This document shows positions 9,301-18,279 of a stretch of DNA of 64,000 bases, piece after piece (position 1 is the first letter of the stretch; each line of letters starts with the position of its first letter). Both the position numbers and the translations under genes were made by a program. Origin of the DNA: Nocardioides marinus (GTDB taxonomy: Bacteria; Actinomycetota; Actinomycetes; Propionibacteriales; Nocardioidaceae); NCBI RefSeq assembly GCF_013408145.1, contig NZ_JACBZI010000001.1:2308001-2372000 (forward strand). Direction: 5' to 3'. Under the pieces are notes generated by a model. It was not told the origin of the DNA and did not search any database. It saw only the letters and a program-made list of their open reading frames with translations.

Positions 9301-11042
9301 GCATCGACACCAGCAAGGTGGCCACGAGCAACAGCTCGGCCGCCACCGCGAAGAAGCCCGGCAAGGGCGGGGCGGTGGCCAACTGGGCCGACGAGCGCCT
9401 GGGCCTGGGCACCGCGATGAAGAAGAACCTGCGCAAGGTCTTCCCGGACCACTGGTCCTTCATGCTGGGCGAGATCGCCCTGTGGAGCTTCGTGGTCCTG
9501 CTCCTGACCGGCGTGTTCCTCACGCTGTGGTACCACCCGAGCATGGCCGAGGTCGTCTACGACGGCTCCTACGACCCGCTGCGCGGCGTGCTGATGTCCG
9601 ACGCGATGGCCTCGACGGTCCACATCTCCTTCGACGTGCGCGGTGGACTGCTCATGCGGCAGATGCACCACTGGGCCGCGATGATCTTCATCGCCTCGAT
9701 GATGGTCCACCTGCTGCGCGTCTACTTCACCGGCGCCTACCGCAAGCCGCGTGAGCTCAACTGGGTCATCGGCTCGCTGCTGCTGCTCCTCGGCACCCTC
9801 GAGGGCTTCACCGGCTACTCGCTGCCCGACGACCTGCTCTCCGGCACCGGTATCCGCGCCGCGGACGGCTTCATGAAGTCGATGCCGGTCGTGGGCTCCT
9901 ACATGAGCTTCTTCCTCTTCGGCGGCGAGTTCCCGGGCGAGCAGATCATCCCGCGGCTCTACACCGTCCACGTGCTGCTGATCCCGGGCATCCTGCTGGC
10001 GCTCATCGGGGCCCACATGCTGCTGCTCGTCTACCACAAGCACACCCAGTGGCCCGGACCCGGCCGCACCGAGGAGAACGTCGTCGGCTTCCCGATGCTC
10101 CCCGTGTACGCCGCGAAGGCCGGTGGTTTCTTCTTCATCGTCTTCGGCGTCACCGCGCTGATGGGCGGCCTGCTCGGCATCAACCCGATCTGGAAGTACG
10201 GCCCCTACGACCCGACCAAGGTCACCGCCGGTTCACAGCCGGACTGGTACATGGGCTGGCCCGACGGCGCGCTGCGCATCATGCCGGGCTGGGAGTTCCA
10301 CTTCTTCGGCTACTCCTTCGCGCTCAACGTCTTCCTGCCGATCATCGTGCTCCCGGGCCTGATGTTCACGATCCTGCTCCTCCTGCCCTTCCTGGAGGCC
10401 TGGATCACCGGCGACAAGCGGGAGCACCACCTGCTGGAGCGTCCGCGCAACGCGCCGACGCGCACGGCCCTGATGGTCTCGCTGATGACGTTCTACGGCC
10501 TGATGTGGGCTGCCGGCGGCAACGACCTGATCGCGATCAAGCTCAACGCGAGCATCAACCAGATCACCTACTTCATGCGGGTGGCGGTGTTCGTCGGGCC
10601 GGCGATCGCCTTCTGGATCACGCGGCGTTGGTGCATCTCCCTGCAGCGTCACGACCAGGAGAAGCTGCTGCACGGCTACGAGACCGGTGTCATCCTGCGC
10701 TCCCCCGAGGGCGGCTACTCCGAGCGTCACCTGCCGATCAGCGAGGCCTCCGCCTACACGCTGACCGCGCGGGACCGCGACGAGGTCTACTCCCCCCACG
10801 GCGAGACCGACGCCTCCGGCGTCGACGCTCCGGGTGGGCGCCTCAACGGGCTGCGGGCCAAGCTCTCCGAGCTCTGGTTCGCCGACAACGTGCAGAAGCC
10901 GACCGCGCAGGAGCTCGAGGAGGCCCGGCACCACGCCGAGCACGAGCACGAGCTCACGGCGTCCTTGGACGGCCACGCGGCCGACGGCCACCAGTTCGAC
11001 GGCCACCACGCCGTCGAGGGTGAGACGCTTCGCGGGTCGTAG
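9297..11042 (+). CDS. qcrB: Cytochrome b subunit of the bc1 complex
   Basis: The 581-residue cytochrome b has the b-heme histidine pairs in MHHWAAMIFIASMMVHLLRV and in VHVLLIPGILLALIGAHMLL, plus LEGFTGYSLPDDLLSG and the quinol-site region NPIWKYGPYDP. As in other actinobacteria it is longer than the mitochondrial protein, with a cytoplasmic C-terminal extension. Here the last 45 residues are notably rich in histidine (HHAEHEHE, DGHAADGHQFDGHH), which could bind metal or sit at the supercomplex surface. It starts at a GTG overlapping the qcrA stop by 4 nt. It ends the operon before a strong bidirectional terminator. Confidence 0.96.
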   Translation: MSIDTSKVATSNSSAATAKKPGKGGAVANWADERLGLGTAMKKNLRKVFPDHWSFMLGEIALWSFVVLLLTGVFLTLWYHPSMAEVVYDGSYDPLRGVLMSDAMASTVHISFDVRGGLLMRQMHHWAAMIFIASMMVHLLRVYFTGAYRKPRELNWVIGSLLLLLGTLEGFTGYSLPDDLLSGTGIRAADGFMKSMPVVGSYMSFFLFGGEFPGEQIIPRLYTVHVLLIPGILLALIGAHMLLLVYHKHTQWPGPGRTEENVVGFPMLPVYAAKAGGFFFIVFGVTALMGGLLGINPIWKYGPYDPTKVTAGSQPDWYMGWPDGALRIMPGWEFHFFGYSFALNVFLPIIVLPGLMFTILLLLPFLEAWITGDKREHHLLERPRNAPTRTALMVSLMTFYGLMWAAGGNDLIAIKLNASINQITYFMRVAVFVGPAIAFWITRRWCISLQRHDQEKLLHGYETGVILRSPEGGYSERHLPISEASAYTLTARDRDEVYSPHGETDASGVDAPGGRLNGLRAKLSELWFADNVQKPTAQELEEARHHAEHEHELTASLDGHAADGHQFDGHHAVEGETLRGS

Positions 11043-11065
11043 ACGCGCCAGCGGCTACGACGATG

Positions 11066-11126
11066 CTGGTCGAGCGAGCGGCACGGCTGAGCGTGCGAAG
11101 CCGTGACCCGCGTGTCGAGACCCAGT
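11066..11126. repeat. Possible REP-like intergenic palindromic element
   Basis: Downstream of qcrB lies a GC-rich segment with an inner hairpin CACGGCT (11082-11088)/AGCCGTG (11099-11105) and imperfect outer arms CTGGTCGAG and TCGAGACCCAG. It codes for nothing and resembles short TCGAGACC-containing intergenic repeats of Nocardioides genomes. That resemblance is from memory and untested here. Confidence 0.35.
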
Positions 11127-11155
11127 CGCGACGCTGACTCAGCAGCACGAGACTT

Positions 11156-11185
11156 CAGCCCCCGGTCCGATCGGACCGGGGGCTG
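11156..11185. terminator. Bidirectional terminator between qcrB and the L,D-transpeptidase gene
   Basis: A perfect 30-bp palindrome: arm CAGCCCCCGGTCCGA and its exact complement, with essentially no loop. GACT and AGTC flank it and lengthen the stem after a bulge. It sits between two convergent operons. Confidence 0.8.
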
Positions 11186-11212
11186 AGTCGTTTCCGGAGC
11201 GTCGCTGCGCTC

Positions 11213-12436
11213 CTACAGCGCAGAACCCTCGCGGTACTCCTTGAAGCTGGCGTTCCAGTCGCCGTACCCGTTGGTCAGCGTCATGTCGTCGCCCTCGGTG
11301 CCCACGGTCTCGACCACGTCCCCGCGGCGGGTCATCGCGTAGAGCCAGCCGGCGTCGGCGGTGGACATGCCGGTGCAGCCGTGCGAGACGTTGGCCCTCC
11401 CCTGGCTGCCGACCGACCACGGTGCGGCGTGGATGAACTCACCGGAGTACGTCAGGCGCATCGCCCACTGGACGTCGTCGATGTCGTAGGCCTCCGAGGA
11501 GCCGGCGGAGATCCCGACGGTCTCGGAGTTCATCCGCTTCTCGTCGAACTTCTCGATGATGACCTTCACGCCGTTGCGGGTCTCGAAGCCCGGCTTGCCC
11601 GTCGTCACCGGGAGGGTGCGCAGCAGCTCGCCGTTGGAGAAGACCTTCATCTGGTGGGTCCGGGCATCGACCCGGTAGACGTGTGCGTCGCCGACCTGGA
11701 AGTCGATCTCGCGGTCGTGCTGCCCGTAGACCCCCTCGCCGGCGGCGACGCCGTTGACGTCGAGGTCGACGTGCACCTGCGTACCGGCCTTCCAGTACGT
11801 CCGCGGGCGCCAGTGCGCCTCGGAGTCGCTCACCCAGTGCCAGGTGCCCGCCTGGCGGGGGGTCGACTGCACGTGCATGTGTCGCTCGAACTCCGCCCGG
11901 TCGGTGACGGGGACGTCGAAGGTGACGACCACCGGCATACCCACGCCGACTGTCTCGCCGTCCAGGGGCGCGATCGAGGCGTAGGTCTGCTCGGCGAGCG
12001 AGAGGTCCGCGGTGGTGAAGCGCGCCACCCGGGTGACCTCGTCCCCGGCAGCCGTGCGACCCACGCTGCGCACGGTGTACGCCGCGCCCGGCTCGAGCCG
12101 CTCGTCGGCTCGCCAGGTCGCGCCGTCACTGGCCAGCTCGCCCTCCACGGCGCCGGCCTCGGACGAGACCGTCACCGTCTCCAGGGACGCGTGCTCGGCC
12201 CGCACAGCGAGCACGGTGTCCACCGGTACCTCGCTCGCGCCGCGGCGCACGTTGAGCCGCAGTCGCGGCTGGGCTGCCGGCTCTGCGGTGGCCCCGGTCG
12301 AGGGGTCGCCGGAGTCCTGCTGGGACCCCGGCAGGGCCGAGCCGCTCTCACAGGCACTCAGGCCCGCGCTGACCAGCGCCAGGAGGCTCAGGGACGCCAC
12401 GGCGGCGCCGGGACGGCGGACGGATCGGGCGGTCAT
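11213..12436 (-). CDS. L,D-transpeptidase lipoprotein with Ig-like domains
   Basis: The 407-residue protein forms 3-3 cross-links in peptidoglycan. Residues 1-29 are a lipoprotein signal peptide ending in LSAC. Two Ig-like modules (about 55-145 and 150-250) precede a YkuD catalytic domain (about 255-380) with the active-site set FIHAAPW...SHGC (Cys nucleophile). This is the architecture of the mycobacterial LdtMt2 group. A GGGGAGA site precedes the ATG. It sits between the two cytochrome operons and converges with qcrB; a functional link to respiration is not evident. Confidence 0.93.
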   Translation of the reverse strand: MTARSVRRPGAAVASLSLLALVSAGLSACESGSALPGSQQDSGDPSTGATAEPAAQPRLRLNVRRGASEVPVDTVLAVRAEHASLETVTVSSEAGAVEGELASDGATWRADERLEPGAAYTVRSVGRTAAGDEVTRVARFTTADLSLAEQTYASIAPLDGETVGVGMPVVVTFDVPVTDRAEFERHMHVQSTPRQAGTWHWVSDSEAHWRPRTYWKAGTQVHVDLDVNGVAAGEGVYGQHDREIDFQVGDAHVYRVDARTHQMKVFSNGELLRTLPVTTGKPGFETRNGVKVIIEKFDEKRMNSETVGISAGSSEAYDIDDVQWAMRLTYSGEFIHAAPWSVGSQGRANVSHGCTGMSTADAGWLYAMTRRGDVVETVGTEGDDMTLTNGYGDWNASFKEYREGSAL

Positions 12437-12493
12437 CGACAGGTTCTCCCCACGAGGTGTGCGACGGCGAGGACGGCCGGTGCGGACGTCCCC

Positions 12494-12499
12494 AGGGTA
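12494..12499 (-). promoter_or_regulatory. -10 element of the L,D-transpeptidase gene
   Basis: The minus strand reads TACCCT (complement of 12494-12499), a TANNNT -10 hexamer, about 57 nt upstream of the ATG at 12436. Unlike many genes here it leaves a leader carrying a Shine-Dalgarno site. Confidence 0.35.
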
Positions 12500-12524
12500 A
12501 AGGCGCAGGCCCGGAGACGACGAA

Positions 12525-12556
12525 CTCCGCGCCTCCCCCGAAGAGGAGACGCGGAG
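12525..12556 (-). terminator. Terminator after ctaF
   Basis: The hairpin CTCCGCG...CGCGGAG with a second inner CCTC/GAGG pairing lies 48 bp past the ctaF stop in the direction of transcription and is followed by TTCGTCG on the minus strand. Confidence 0.5.
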
Positions 12557-12603
12557 CGCGTGCGAATGGTTGCGGTGCAGACCGCAGAGATCCGTGGCGG
12601 ACC

Positions 12604-13020
12604 TCAGTGAGCGTGCTCACCCCGGTAGTACTCGAAGACCAGGCCGCAGGTGGCCAGGGCGCCGAGCACACCGCCGATGATGAACAGCCACCAGGCGGCC
12701 ATGGCCAGGCCGAAGACCATCACGCCGAGCGTCGCGGCGGCCCACAGCGGCCACCAGGAGTACGGCGGGAAGAAGCCGAGCTCACCGGCACCGTCGGCGA
12801 TCTCGCCGTCGAGCTTGTCCTCGGGGCGCGGCTCCATCTTGCGGGCGTGGAAGCCGAGGTACAGCGTCACCATGAGGGTCAGCAGCCCCGTCATGGTCAG
12901 GGCCGACGTGCCGGTCCAGTCGGCACCGGTCTCGCCGGCACCGGTGATGAACCAGTACGACGGCGTGACGAGCACCAGGAAGATCGTGGTGATCGCGAAG
13001 ATCCAGGTCTCAGCCTTCAT
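12604..13020 (-). CDS. ctaF: Cytochrome c oxidase subunit IV (actinobacterial)
   Basis: A 138-residue membrane subunit with four helices, specific to actinobacterial aa3 oxidases. It starts with [16 protein letters not shown], has the conserved cytoplasmic loop LDGEIADGAGELGFFPPYSWWP and ends in EYYRGEHAH. Its ATG overlaps the ctaD stop by one base (TGATG). It is the last gene of ctaC-ctaD-ctaF. Confidence 0.93.
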   Translation of the reverse strand: MKAETWIFAITTIFLVLVTPSYWFITGAGETGADWTGTSALTMTGLLTLMVTLYLGFHARKMEPRPEDKLDGEIADGAGELGFFPPYSWWPLWAAATLGVMVFGLAMAAWWLFIIGGVLGALATCGLVFEYYRGEHAH

Positions 13021-14765
13021 CAGGAGTTCTCCCCCTCGGAGGTCTCGCCCCGCACGACGCCGTCACGGCCCGTCATGTCCGGCGCGTCGGCGAAGTCACC
13101 GTTGGCGGCAGCCTCGTTCTGGTCGAGGTCGAGGGCGGCGATCTCCGGGTGGTGGAGGTCGAAGGCCGGCGACTCGGAGCGGATGCGCGGGATGGTGTGG
13201 AAGTTGTGCCGCGGCGGCGGGCACGAGGTGGCCCACTCCAGCGACCGGCCCCAGCCCCACGGGTCGTCGACACCGACGAGCGGAGCCTTCCGCGAGACGT
13301 AGAGGTTGTAGAAGAACGGCAGCATCGAGAGCGAGAGCAGGAACGCGCCCACGGTCGAGACCTGGTTGAGGAAGGTGAAGCCGTCCTCGGGCAGGTAGTC
13401 GGCGTAGCGACGCGGCATGCCCTCGACACCGAGCCAGTGCTGGACCAGGAACGTCAGGTGGAACCCGACGAAGAGGATCCAGAAGTGCAGCTTGCCCAGG
13501 CGCTCGTCGAGCATCCGGCCGGTCATCTTCGGCCACCAGAAGTAGAAGCCGGCGAACATCGCGAACACCACGGTGCCGAAGACGACGTAGTGGAAGTGCG
13601 CGACCACGAAGTAGGAGTCGGAGACGTGGAAGTCCAGCGGCGGGCTGGCCAGGATGATGCCGGTGAGGCCACCGAAGAGGAAGGTCGTCAAGAAGCCGAC
13701 CGACCACAGCATCGGGGTGTCGAAGGACAACGACCCGCCCCACATGGTGCCGATCCAGTTGAAGAACTTCACGCCGGTCGGCACCGCGATGAGGAAGGTC
13801 ATGCCGGAGAAGAACGGCAGGTCCACCGCCCCGGTGACGAACATGTGGTGGGCCCACACCGCCACCGAGAGGATCGCGATGCCGAGCGTGGCGCCGACCA
13901 GGCCGACGTAGCCGAAGATCGGCTTGCGGCTGAAGACCGGCAGGATCTCGGTCACGATGCCGAAGAACGGCAGCGCGATGATGTAGACCTCGGGGTGCCC
14001 GAAGAACCAGAACAGGTGCTGCCACAGGATCGCGCCACCGTGCGCGGTGTCGAACACGTGGGCGCCCAGCAGCCGGTCGGCCTCCAGGGACAGCAGCGCA
14101 CCGGCCAGGATCGGGAACGCGATCAGCACCAGCAGGCTGGTGATCAGGACGTTCCACACGAAGATCGGCAGGCGGAACATCGTCATGCCCGGGGCGCGCA
14201 TGCAGATGATCGTGGTGATGAAGTTGACCGCACCGAGGATCGAGCCCAGACCGGCCATCCACAGACCCATGATCCACAGGTCACCGCCCACGCCGGGCGA
14301 GCGCACGGCGTCGGAGAGCGGGGTGTAGGCGAACCAGCCGAAGTCGGCCGCGCCCTGGGGGGTGAGGAAGCCGGAGGCGGCGATCAGGCCGCCGAAGAGG
14401 AACAGCCAGTAGCTGAACATGTTCAGGCGCGGGAACGCGACGTCCGGGGAGCCGATCTGCAGAGGCATGATGACGTTGGCGAACCCGAAGAACAGCGGGG
14501 TCGCGAACAGCAGCAGCATGATCGTGCCGTGCATGGTGAACAGCTGGTTGTACAGCTCGTCGTTGACGACCTGCGAGCCGGGCGCGAAGAGCTCGGCGCG
14601 GATCAGCAGGGCCATGACGCCGCCGACCAGGAACCACGCGAACGACGTGATGAGGTACATCTTGCCGATCAGCTTGTGATCGGTCGTGGTCAGCATCCGG
14701 ACCGTGAGCTCGCCCAGGGTCTTGCGTCCGCTCTCCTGAGTCGGGTGGGCCGCGGTGGCGGTCAT
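13020..14765 (-). CDS. ctaD: Cytochrome c oxidase subunit I (aa3)
   Basis: The catalytic subunit (581 residues, 12 helices) holds heme a and the heme a3-CuB site where oxygen is reduced. Visible hallmarks are [15 protein letters not shown] (CuB histidine and the cross-linked tyrosine), WAHHMFVTG (two further CuB histidines) and VAHFHYV (heme a and a3 ligands). The ATG at 14765 overlaps the ctaC stop by 4 nt. The reading frame stays open upstream into ctaC, but that part is a shadow of ctaC. Confidence 0.97.
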   Translation of the reverse strand: MTATAAHPTQESGRKTLGELTVRMLTTTDHKLIGKMYLITSFAWFLVGGVMALLIRAELFAPGSQVVNDELYNQLFTMHGTIMLLLFATPLFFGFANVIMPLQIGSPDVAFPRLNMFSYWLFLFGGLIAASGFLTPQGAADFGWFAYTPLSDAVRSPGVGGDLWIMGLWMAGLGSILGAVNFITTIICMRAPGMTMFRLPIFVWNVLITSLLVLIAFPILAGALLSLEADRLLGAHVFDTAHGGAILWQHLFWFFGHPEVYIIALPFFGIVTEILPVFSRKPIFGYVGLVGATLGIAILSVAVWAHHMFVTGAVDLPFFSGMTFLIAVPTGVKFFNWIGTMWGGSLSFDTPMLWSVGFLTTFLFGGLTGIILASPPLDFHVSDSYFVVAHFHYVVFGTVVFAMFAGFYFWWPKMTGRMLDERLGKLHFWILFVGFHLTFLVQHWLGVEGMPRRYADYLPEDGFTFLNQVSTVGAFLLSLSMLPFFYNLYVSRKAPLVGVDDPWGWGRSLEWATSCPPPRHNFHTIPRIRSESPAFDLHHPEIAALDLDQNEAAANGDFADAPDMTGRDGVVRGETSEGENS

Positions 14766-15694
14766 TCGCCCTCTCCCTCGGTCTCGTCGGTGTCCAGGCC
14801 CGCCTGGGTGCGGGCGTCGTCGCCGCCGATCAGCGGCAGGTCGGAGTCGTTGCCCTCGGCGACGAGGCCGGCGACGTAGTCGTCGTACTCCTCGCGGCTG
14901 ACGACCTTGACCTTGAAGAGCATCCGGGAGTGGTAGACCCCGCACAGCTCGTAGCACTTGCCGAGGTACTCGCCCTCCTCGGTCGGCTTGAGCTGGAAGG
15001 AGTTCACCCGGCCGGGGATGACGTCCATCTTCATGAGGAAGCCCGGCACGCCGAAGTCGTGGATGACGTCGGGGCTGTGCAGGTTGAAGCGCGTCGTCTC
15101 GTCGACGGGCAGCCACAGCGTCGGGATGTAGGAGGCGGTCCCGACCTCGTAGGCGTACTCGGAGTAGGGGAACTCCTTGTCGGTGTTGTCCTCGTTGGCC
15201 TCGACGTCCAGCGCTCCGACACCGTGGTTGAAGGTCCACGACCACTGCTGGCCGGTCACCTCCACGATGTTGTCCGGCACGGGGTCGTCGGCCAGCGCGA
15301 TGTTCTGCACGCGCACCGTGTGCACGAAGAACACCACGACCATCATCACCGGGGCGACCGTGTAGAAGATCTCCAGCGGCAGGTTGTAGCGCGTCTGGAC
15401 CGGGATCTCGTCGTCGCTGCGGCGGCGGTAGGCCACCACGGCGTAGCCGATGAGGCCCCACACGATGACACCGGTCACGAGGGCGGCGATCCAGGCGCCC
15501 TGCCACAGTGCGAGGGTGCTCTCCCCCTGCTCGGTGACGGGCTCGGGCATGGCCAGGCGCTCCCACTCACCACGCGACTCCGCCGAGCAGCCGGCGAGCA
15601 GCAGGACAGGGGCGCTGAGGGCGACGGCGAGGCCCGCACGAGCGGCCCGACCGCGGCGGCGCAAGGGCGCTCCGAAGGGGTGCTGCAGACTCAA
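14762..15694 (-). CDS. ctaC: Cytochrome c oxidase subunit II (aa3), lipoprotein
   Basis: The 310-residue subunit has a signal peptide ending in the lipobox LLAGC, two membrane helices (about 62-85 and 108-128) and an external cupredoxin domain with the CuA set [12 protein letters not shown] plus the histidine of [13 protein letters not shown]. It receives electrons from QcrC. The start is a TTG (15694) with GAGGAAGG about 8 nt upstream. The acidic C-terminal tail ([10 protein letters not shown]) is unremarkable. Confidence 0.95.
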   Translation of the reverse strand: MSLQHPFGAPLRRRGRAARAGLAVALSAPVLLLAGCSAESRGEWERLAMPEPVTEQGESTLALWQGAWIAALVTGVIVWGLIGYAVVAYRRRSDDEIPVQTRYNLPLEIFYTVAPVMMVVVFFVHTVRVQNIALADDPVPDNIVEVTGQQWSWTFNHGVGALDVEANEDNTDKEFPYSEYAYEVGTASYIPTLWLPVDETTRFNLHSPDVIHDFGVPGFLMKMDVIPGRVNSFQLKPTEEGEYLGKCYELCGVYHSRMLFKVKVVSREEYDDYVAGLVAEGNDSDLPLIGGDDARTQAGLDTDETEGEGE

Positions 15695-15733
15695 CGGTGG
15701 AGCCTTCCTCTCAAACGATCAGGAGTGCTGGTC

Positions 15734-15739
15734 ACACTA
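15734..15739 (-). promoter_or_regulatory. -10 element of the ctaCDF operon
   Basis: The minus strand reads TAGTGT (complement of 15734-15739), about 40 nt upstream of the TTG start of ctaC. It is back-to-back with the promoter of the divergent desulfurase-like gene. Confidence 0.35.
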
Positions 15740-15793
15740 CCGCCATCCGGCGACGAGGTCGGGACCAGGGTGGGGGTTGGGACGGCCCGGTCG

Positions 15794-15805
15794 TAGGGTC
15801 GGCGC
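15794..15805 (+). promoter_or_regulatory. Leaderless-type promoter of the desulfurase-like/TusA operon
   Basis: TAGGGT (15794-15799) is followed by 6 nt and the GTG at 15806, with no Shine-Dalgarno sequence. The spacing is identical to that at ctaE, nadA and others. Confidence 0.55.
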
Positions 15806-16930
15806 GTGGCACACGCACACCTCGACGCAGCCGCGGGCGCTCCCCTGCACCCGGCGGCCCGGGAGGTCCTCGAGGCGGCCCTGGCGCGCGGGTACGCCGA
15901 CCCCAGGGCGCTGCACGGTCCGGGCCGGGACGCCCGGCTGCTCCTCGACAACGCTCGCGAGGCCGTGGCGGACGCGCTGGGCGTGCGGCGTGACGAGGTC
16001 TGGTTCACCAGTCCCCTCGACGCGGTCCAGCGCGGCTTCCTCGGCCTGGCCGAGGCTCGTCGTCACGTCGGCACCCGGCTCGTGCTCCCGGGTGTCGAGC
16101 ACGCCCACGTCCGCCACGCCGCCCGTTGGTGGACCCGCCTGCACACGGGCGAGGTCGTCGAGGTCCCGGTGGACGCGACCGGCCGGGTCGACGAGCACGA
16201 CCTGGTCGAGCACGCCGGGGGCAGCACCGCGGCCGTCGCCTGCCAGCTGGCCAACCACGAGGTGGGCACCCTCCAGCCGGCCGGCGCCCTCCCGCTCCCG
16301 GACGGGGTCCCCCTGTTCGTCGACGCCTCCGCCTCCCTGGGCCTCCTCGACCTCCCCGCGCAGCACTGGGCCGTCGCTGCGGGCGCCGCCACCTCGTGGG
16401 CGGGGCCACCCGGGATCGGTGTGCTGCTCGTGCGCCGCGGCACCCGGTGGACCAACCCCTTCCCCGGCGACCCCGAGCCGCAGGACTTCGGTGGGGCGCT
16501 GCCCGACGTGGCCGGGAGCCTGGCCGCGGCGGCCGCGCTCCAGGCCACGCTCGCCGAGCGCGAGGAGGTCGACGCCCGTCGCCGACGCCTCGTGGACCAC
16601 ATCCGCGCGGTCGCGGCGACCCTCCCCGACACCGAGGTCGTCGGCGACCCGGAGGACCGACTCCCCCACCTGGTGACCTTCTCCTGCCTCTACCTCAGCG
16701 GCGAGGCGCTGGTGCGCGAGCTGGACCGGGCCGGTTTCGGCGTCGCGAGCGGATCGGCGTGCACGGCCTCGACGCTGGAGCCGAGTCACGTGCTGGCGGC
16801 GATGGGGGCGCTCACGCACGGGAACGTGCGCATCTCGCTGGGCCGTGACGTCACCGAGCAGCAGGTCGAGGACCTCCTCGCGCTGCTGCCCGACGTCGTG
16901 GGCCGGCTGCGCTCCGAGGTGGGTCTGTAG
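15806..16930 (+). CDS. Cysteine desulfurase-like protein lacking the PLP lysine
   Basis: The 374-residue protein is a clear fold-type I NifS/IscS relative: HLDAAAGAPLHPAAREVL at the start, VEHAHV (H99), NHEVG and the catalytic-cysteine loop SGSACTASTLEPSHVL (C319). The PLP-anchoring segment, normally SxHKxxGPxGxG, reads AATSWAGPPGIG, so the Schiff-base lysine is Ser197 and the stacking histidine is Thr196. The VDAxQS glutamine is also gone (VDASAS, Ala176). The protein therefore probably cannot form an internal aldimine. It may be a pseudo-enzyme or sulfur carrier using C319. A TusA gene follows with a 1-nt overlap. Whether relatives keep the lysine needs an alignment. Confidence 0.8.
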   Translation: MAHAHLDAAAGAPLHPAAREVLEAALARGYADPRALHGPGRDARLLLDNAREAVADALGVRRDEVWFTSPLDAVQRGFLGLAEARRHVGTRLVLPGVEHAHVRHAARWWTRLHTGEVVEVPVDATGRVDEHDLVEHAGGSTAAVACQLANHEVGTLQPAGALPLPDGVPLFVDASASLGLLDLPAQHWAVAAGAATSWAGPPGIGVLLVRRGTRWTNPFPGDPEPQDFGGALPDVAGSLAAAAALQATLAEREEVDARRRRLVDHIRAVAATLPDTEVVGDPEDRLPHLVTFSCLYLSGEALVRELDRAGFGVASGSACTASTLEPSHVLAAMGALTHGNVRISLGRDVTEQQVEDLLALLPDVVGRLRSEVGL

Positions 16931-17199
16931 TGGACAGCAGCCCCATCGTGACCCCCGGCGAGCCACGCGAGCCGGACCTGGAGCTCGACTGCCGCGGGAT
17001 GCTGTGCCCCCAACCGGTGATCGAGCTCGGTCGTCGCCACACCGACGTGCCCGTCGGCGGGGTGGTCGCGGTGGTGGTGGAGGACGTCGCGGCCCGCACC
17101 GACGTCCCGGCGTGGTGCCGGATGCGCGGGCAGGAGTACCTCGGGGAGGACTCCGCCCCCGACGGGGTCCCGCGCTACCGCGTACGACGGGTCAGCTGA
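16930..17199 (+). CDS. TusA-family sulfur carrier protein
   Basis: The 89-residue protein has the TusA signature LDCRGMLCPQPVIELGR, with the sulfur-carrying cysteine before the P-x-P. The usual hydrophobic strand follows (GGVVAVVVEDVAARTDVPAWC). TusA proteins accept persulfide sulfur from cysteine desulfurases and relay it for thiolation or cofactor assembly. The GTG at 16930 overlaps the stop of the desulfurase-like gene by one base, so the two proteins are made together and are probably partners. Confidence 0.85.
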   Translation: MDSSPIVTPGEPREPDLELDCRGMLCPQPVIELGRRHTDVPVGGVVAVVVEDVAARTDVPAWCRMRGQEYLGEDSAPDGVPRYRVRRVS

Positions 17200-17213
17200 C
17201 CCCCAGCCGCGGC

Positions 17214-18215
17214 TCAGCCCACGAAGGGGCGGACCTCGGCCGCGGCCTCGGCGCCGTACGACGCCTCGAGGCGGGCCACGAAGTCCGACCCGGTGAAGTG
17301 GTACTCCTGCGTGCCGACCGTCTCCACGACGTACGCCGCGAGCACGCAGCCGACCTGGGCGGCCCGCTCGAGCCCGACGCCCCACGCGGTGGCCGCGAGG
17401 TAGCCGGCCCGGAACGCGTCCCCGACACCGGTCGGCTCCACGGCGGCGACGTCCTTGGCGGCGGGGACCACGATGTCCTCCTCGCCCTGACGCTTGATCC
17501 GCACGCCGTCGGCGCCGAGCGTGGTGACCTGCAGCCCGACCTTGGCGAGCACCTCGTCGGCCGACCAACCGGTCTTCTGCTCGATCATGTGCGACTCGTA
17601 CTCGTTGGAGAACAGGATCGCGGCGCCGTCGATGAGCTCGCGGATCAGCTCGCCCTCGCCGAAGGCCAGCTGCTGGCTGGGGTCGGCGATGAAGGGGTAG
17701 CCGCGCTGGCGGCACTCCTCGGTGTGGCGCAGCATCCCGTCGGGGTCGTCGGCACCGATGAGGACGTAGGCGGGCTCGCCGACACGGGAGACGATCGGGG
17801 CGAGCTCGATCAGCCGGGCCTCGCTCATCGCGCCGGGGTAGAACGAGGCGAACTGGGCCATGGTGGAGTCGGTGGTGCACACGAAGCGGGCGGTGTGCTT
17901 GGACTCCGAGATCCGCACGCTCTCGCAGTCGACGCCGTGCCGCTCGAGCCAGGAGCGGTAGTCGGAGAAGTCCTCGCCGGCCGAGCCGACCAGCACCGGC
18001 CGCAAACCCAGGGCCGCCAGGCCGAAGCACATGTTCGGCGCGACGCCGCCGCGGCGGATCTCCAGGTCGTCGACCAGGAACGACACCGACAGCTTGTGCA
18101 GCTGCTCGACGACGAGGGAGTCCTCGAACTTGCCCGCGAAGCTCATCAGGTGGTCGGTGGCGATGGAGCCCGCGATGAGCAGCGCCCCGGCAGTGGTTCC
18201 AGTGGTCTCAGACAC
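17214..18215 (-). CDS. adoK: Adenosine kinase, PfkB family (actinobacterial AdoK)
   Basis: A 333-residue ribokinase-fold protein that closely follows mycobacterial AdoK (Rv2202c): GSIATDHL near the start, LHKLSVSFLVDDLEIRRGG, the substrate segment FASFYPGAMSEA, ADPSQQLA and the catalytic DPTGVGDAF motif here as EPTGVGDAFRAGYLA. It phosphorylates adenosine to AMP. The frame is open further upstream, but the GTG at 18215 matches the family start and lies 8 nt after a TAGTGT -10 (complement of 18224-18229). The gene order adoK, erpA, with the ctaC operon nearby matches M. tuberculosis. Confidence 0.9.
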   Translation of the reverse strand: MSETTGTTAGALLIAGSIATDHLMSFAGKFEDSLVVEQLHKLSVSFLVDDLEIRRGGVAPNMCFGLAALGLRPVLVGSAGEDFSDYRSWLERHGVDCESVRISESKHTARFVCTTDSTMAQFASFYPGAMSEARLIELAPIVSRVGEPAYVLIGADDPDGMLRHTEECRQRGYPFIADPSQQLAFGEGELIRELIDGAAILFSNEYESHMIEQKTGWSADEVLAKVGLQVTTLGADGVRIKRQGEEDIVVPAAKDVAAVEPTGVGDAFRAGYLAATAWGVGLERAAQVGCVLAAYVVETVGTQEYHFTGSDFVARLEASYGAEAAAEVRPFVG

Positions 18216-18279
18216 GTGGCGCAACACTACCGATCGGTACAGCTGGGAGTACCCCCCAGTAGCCAATAGCGTCGAGGAC

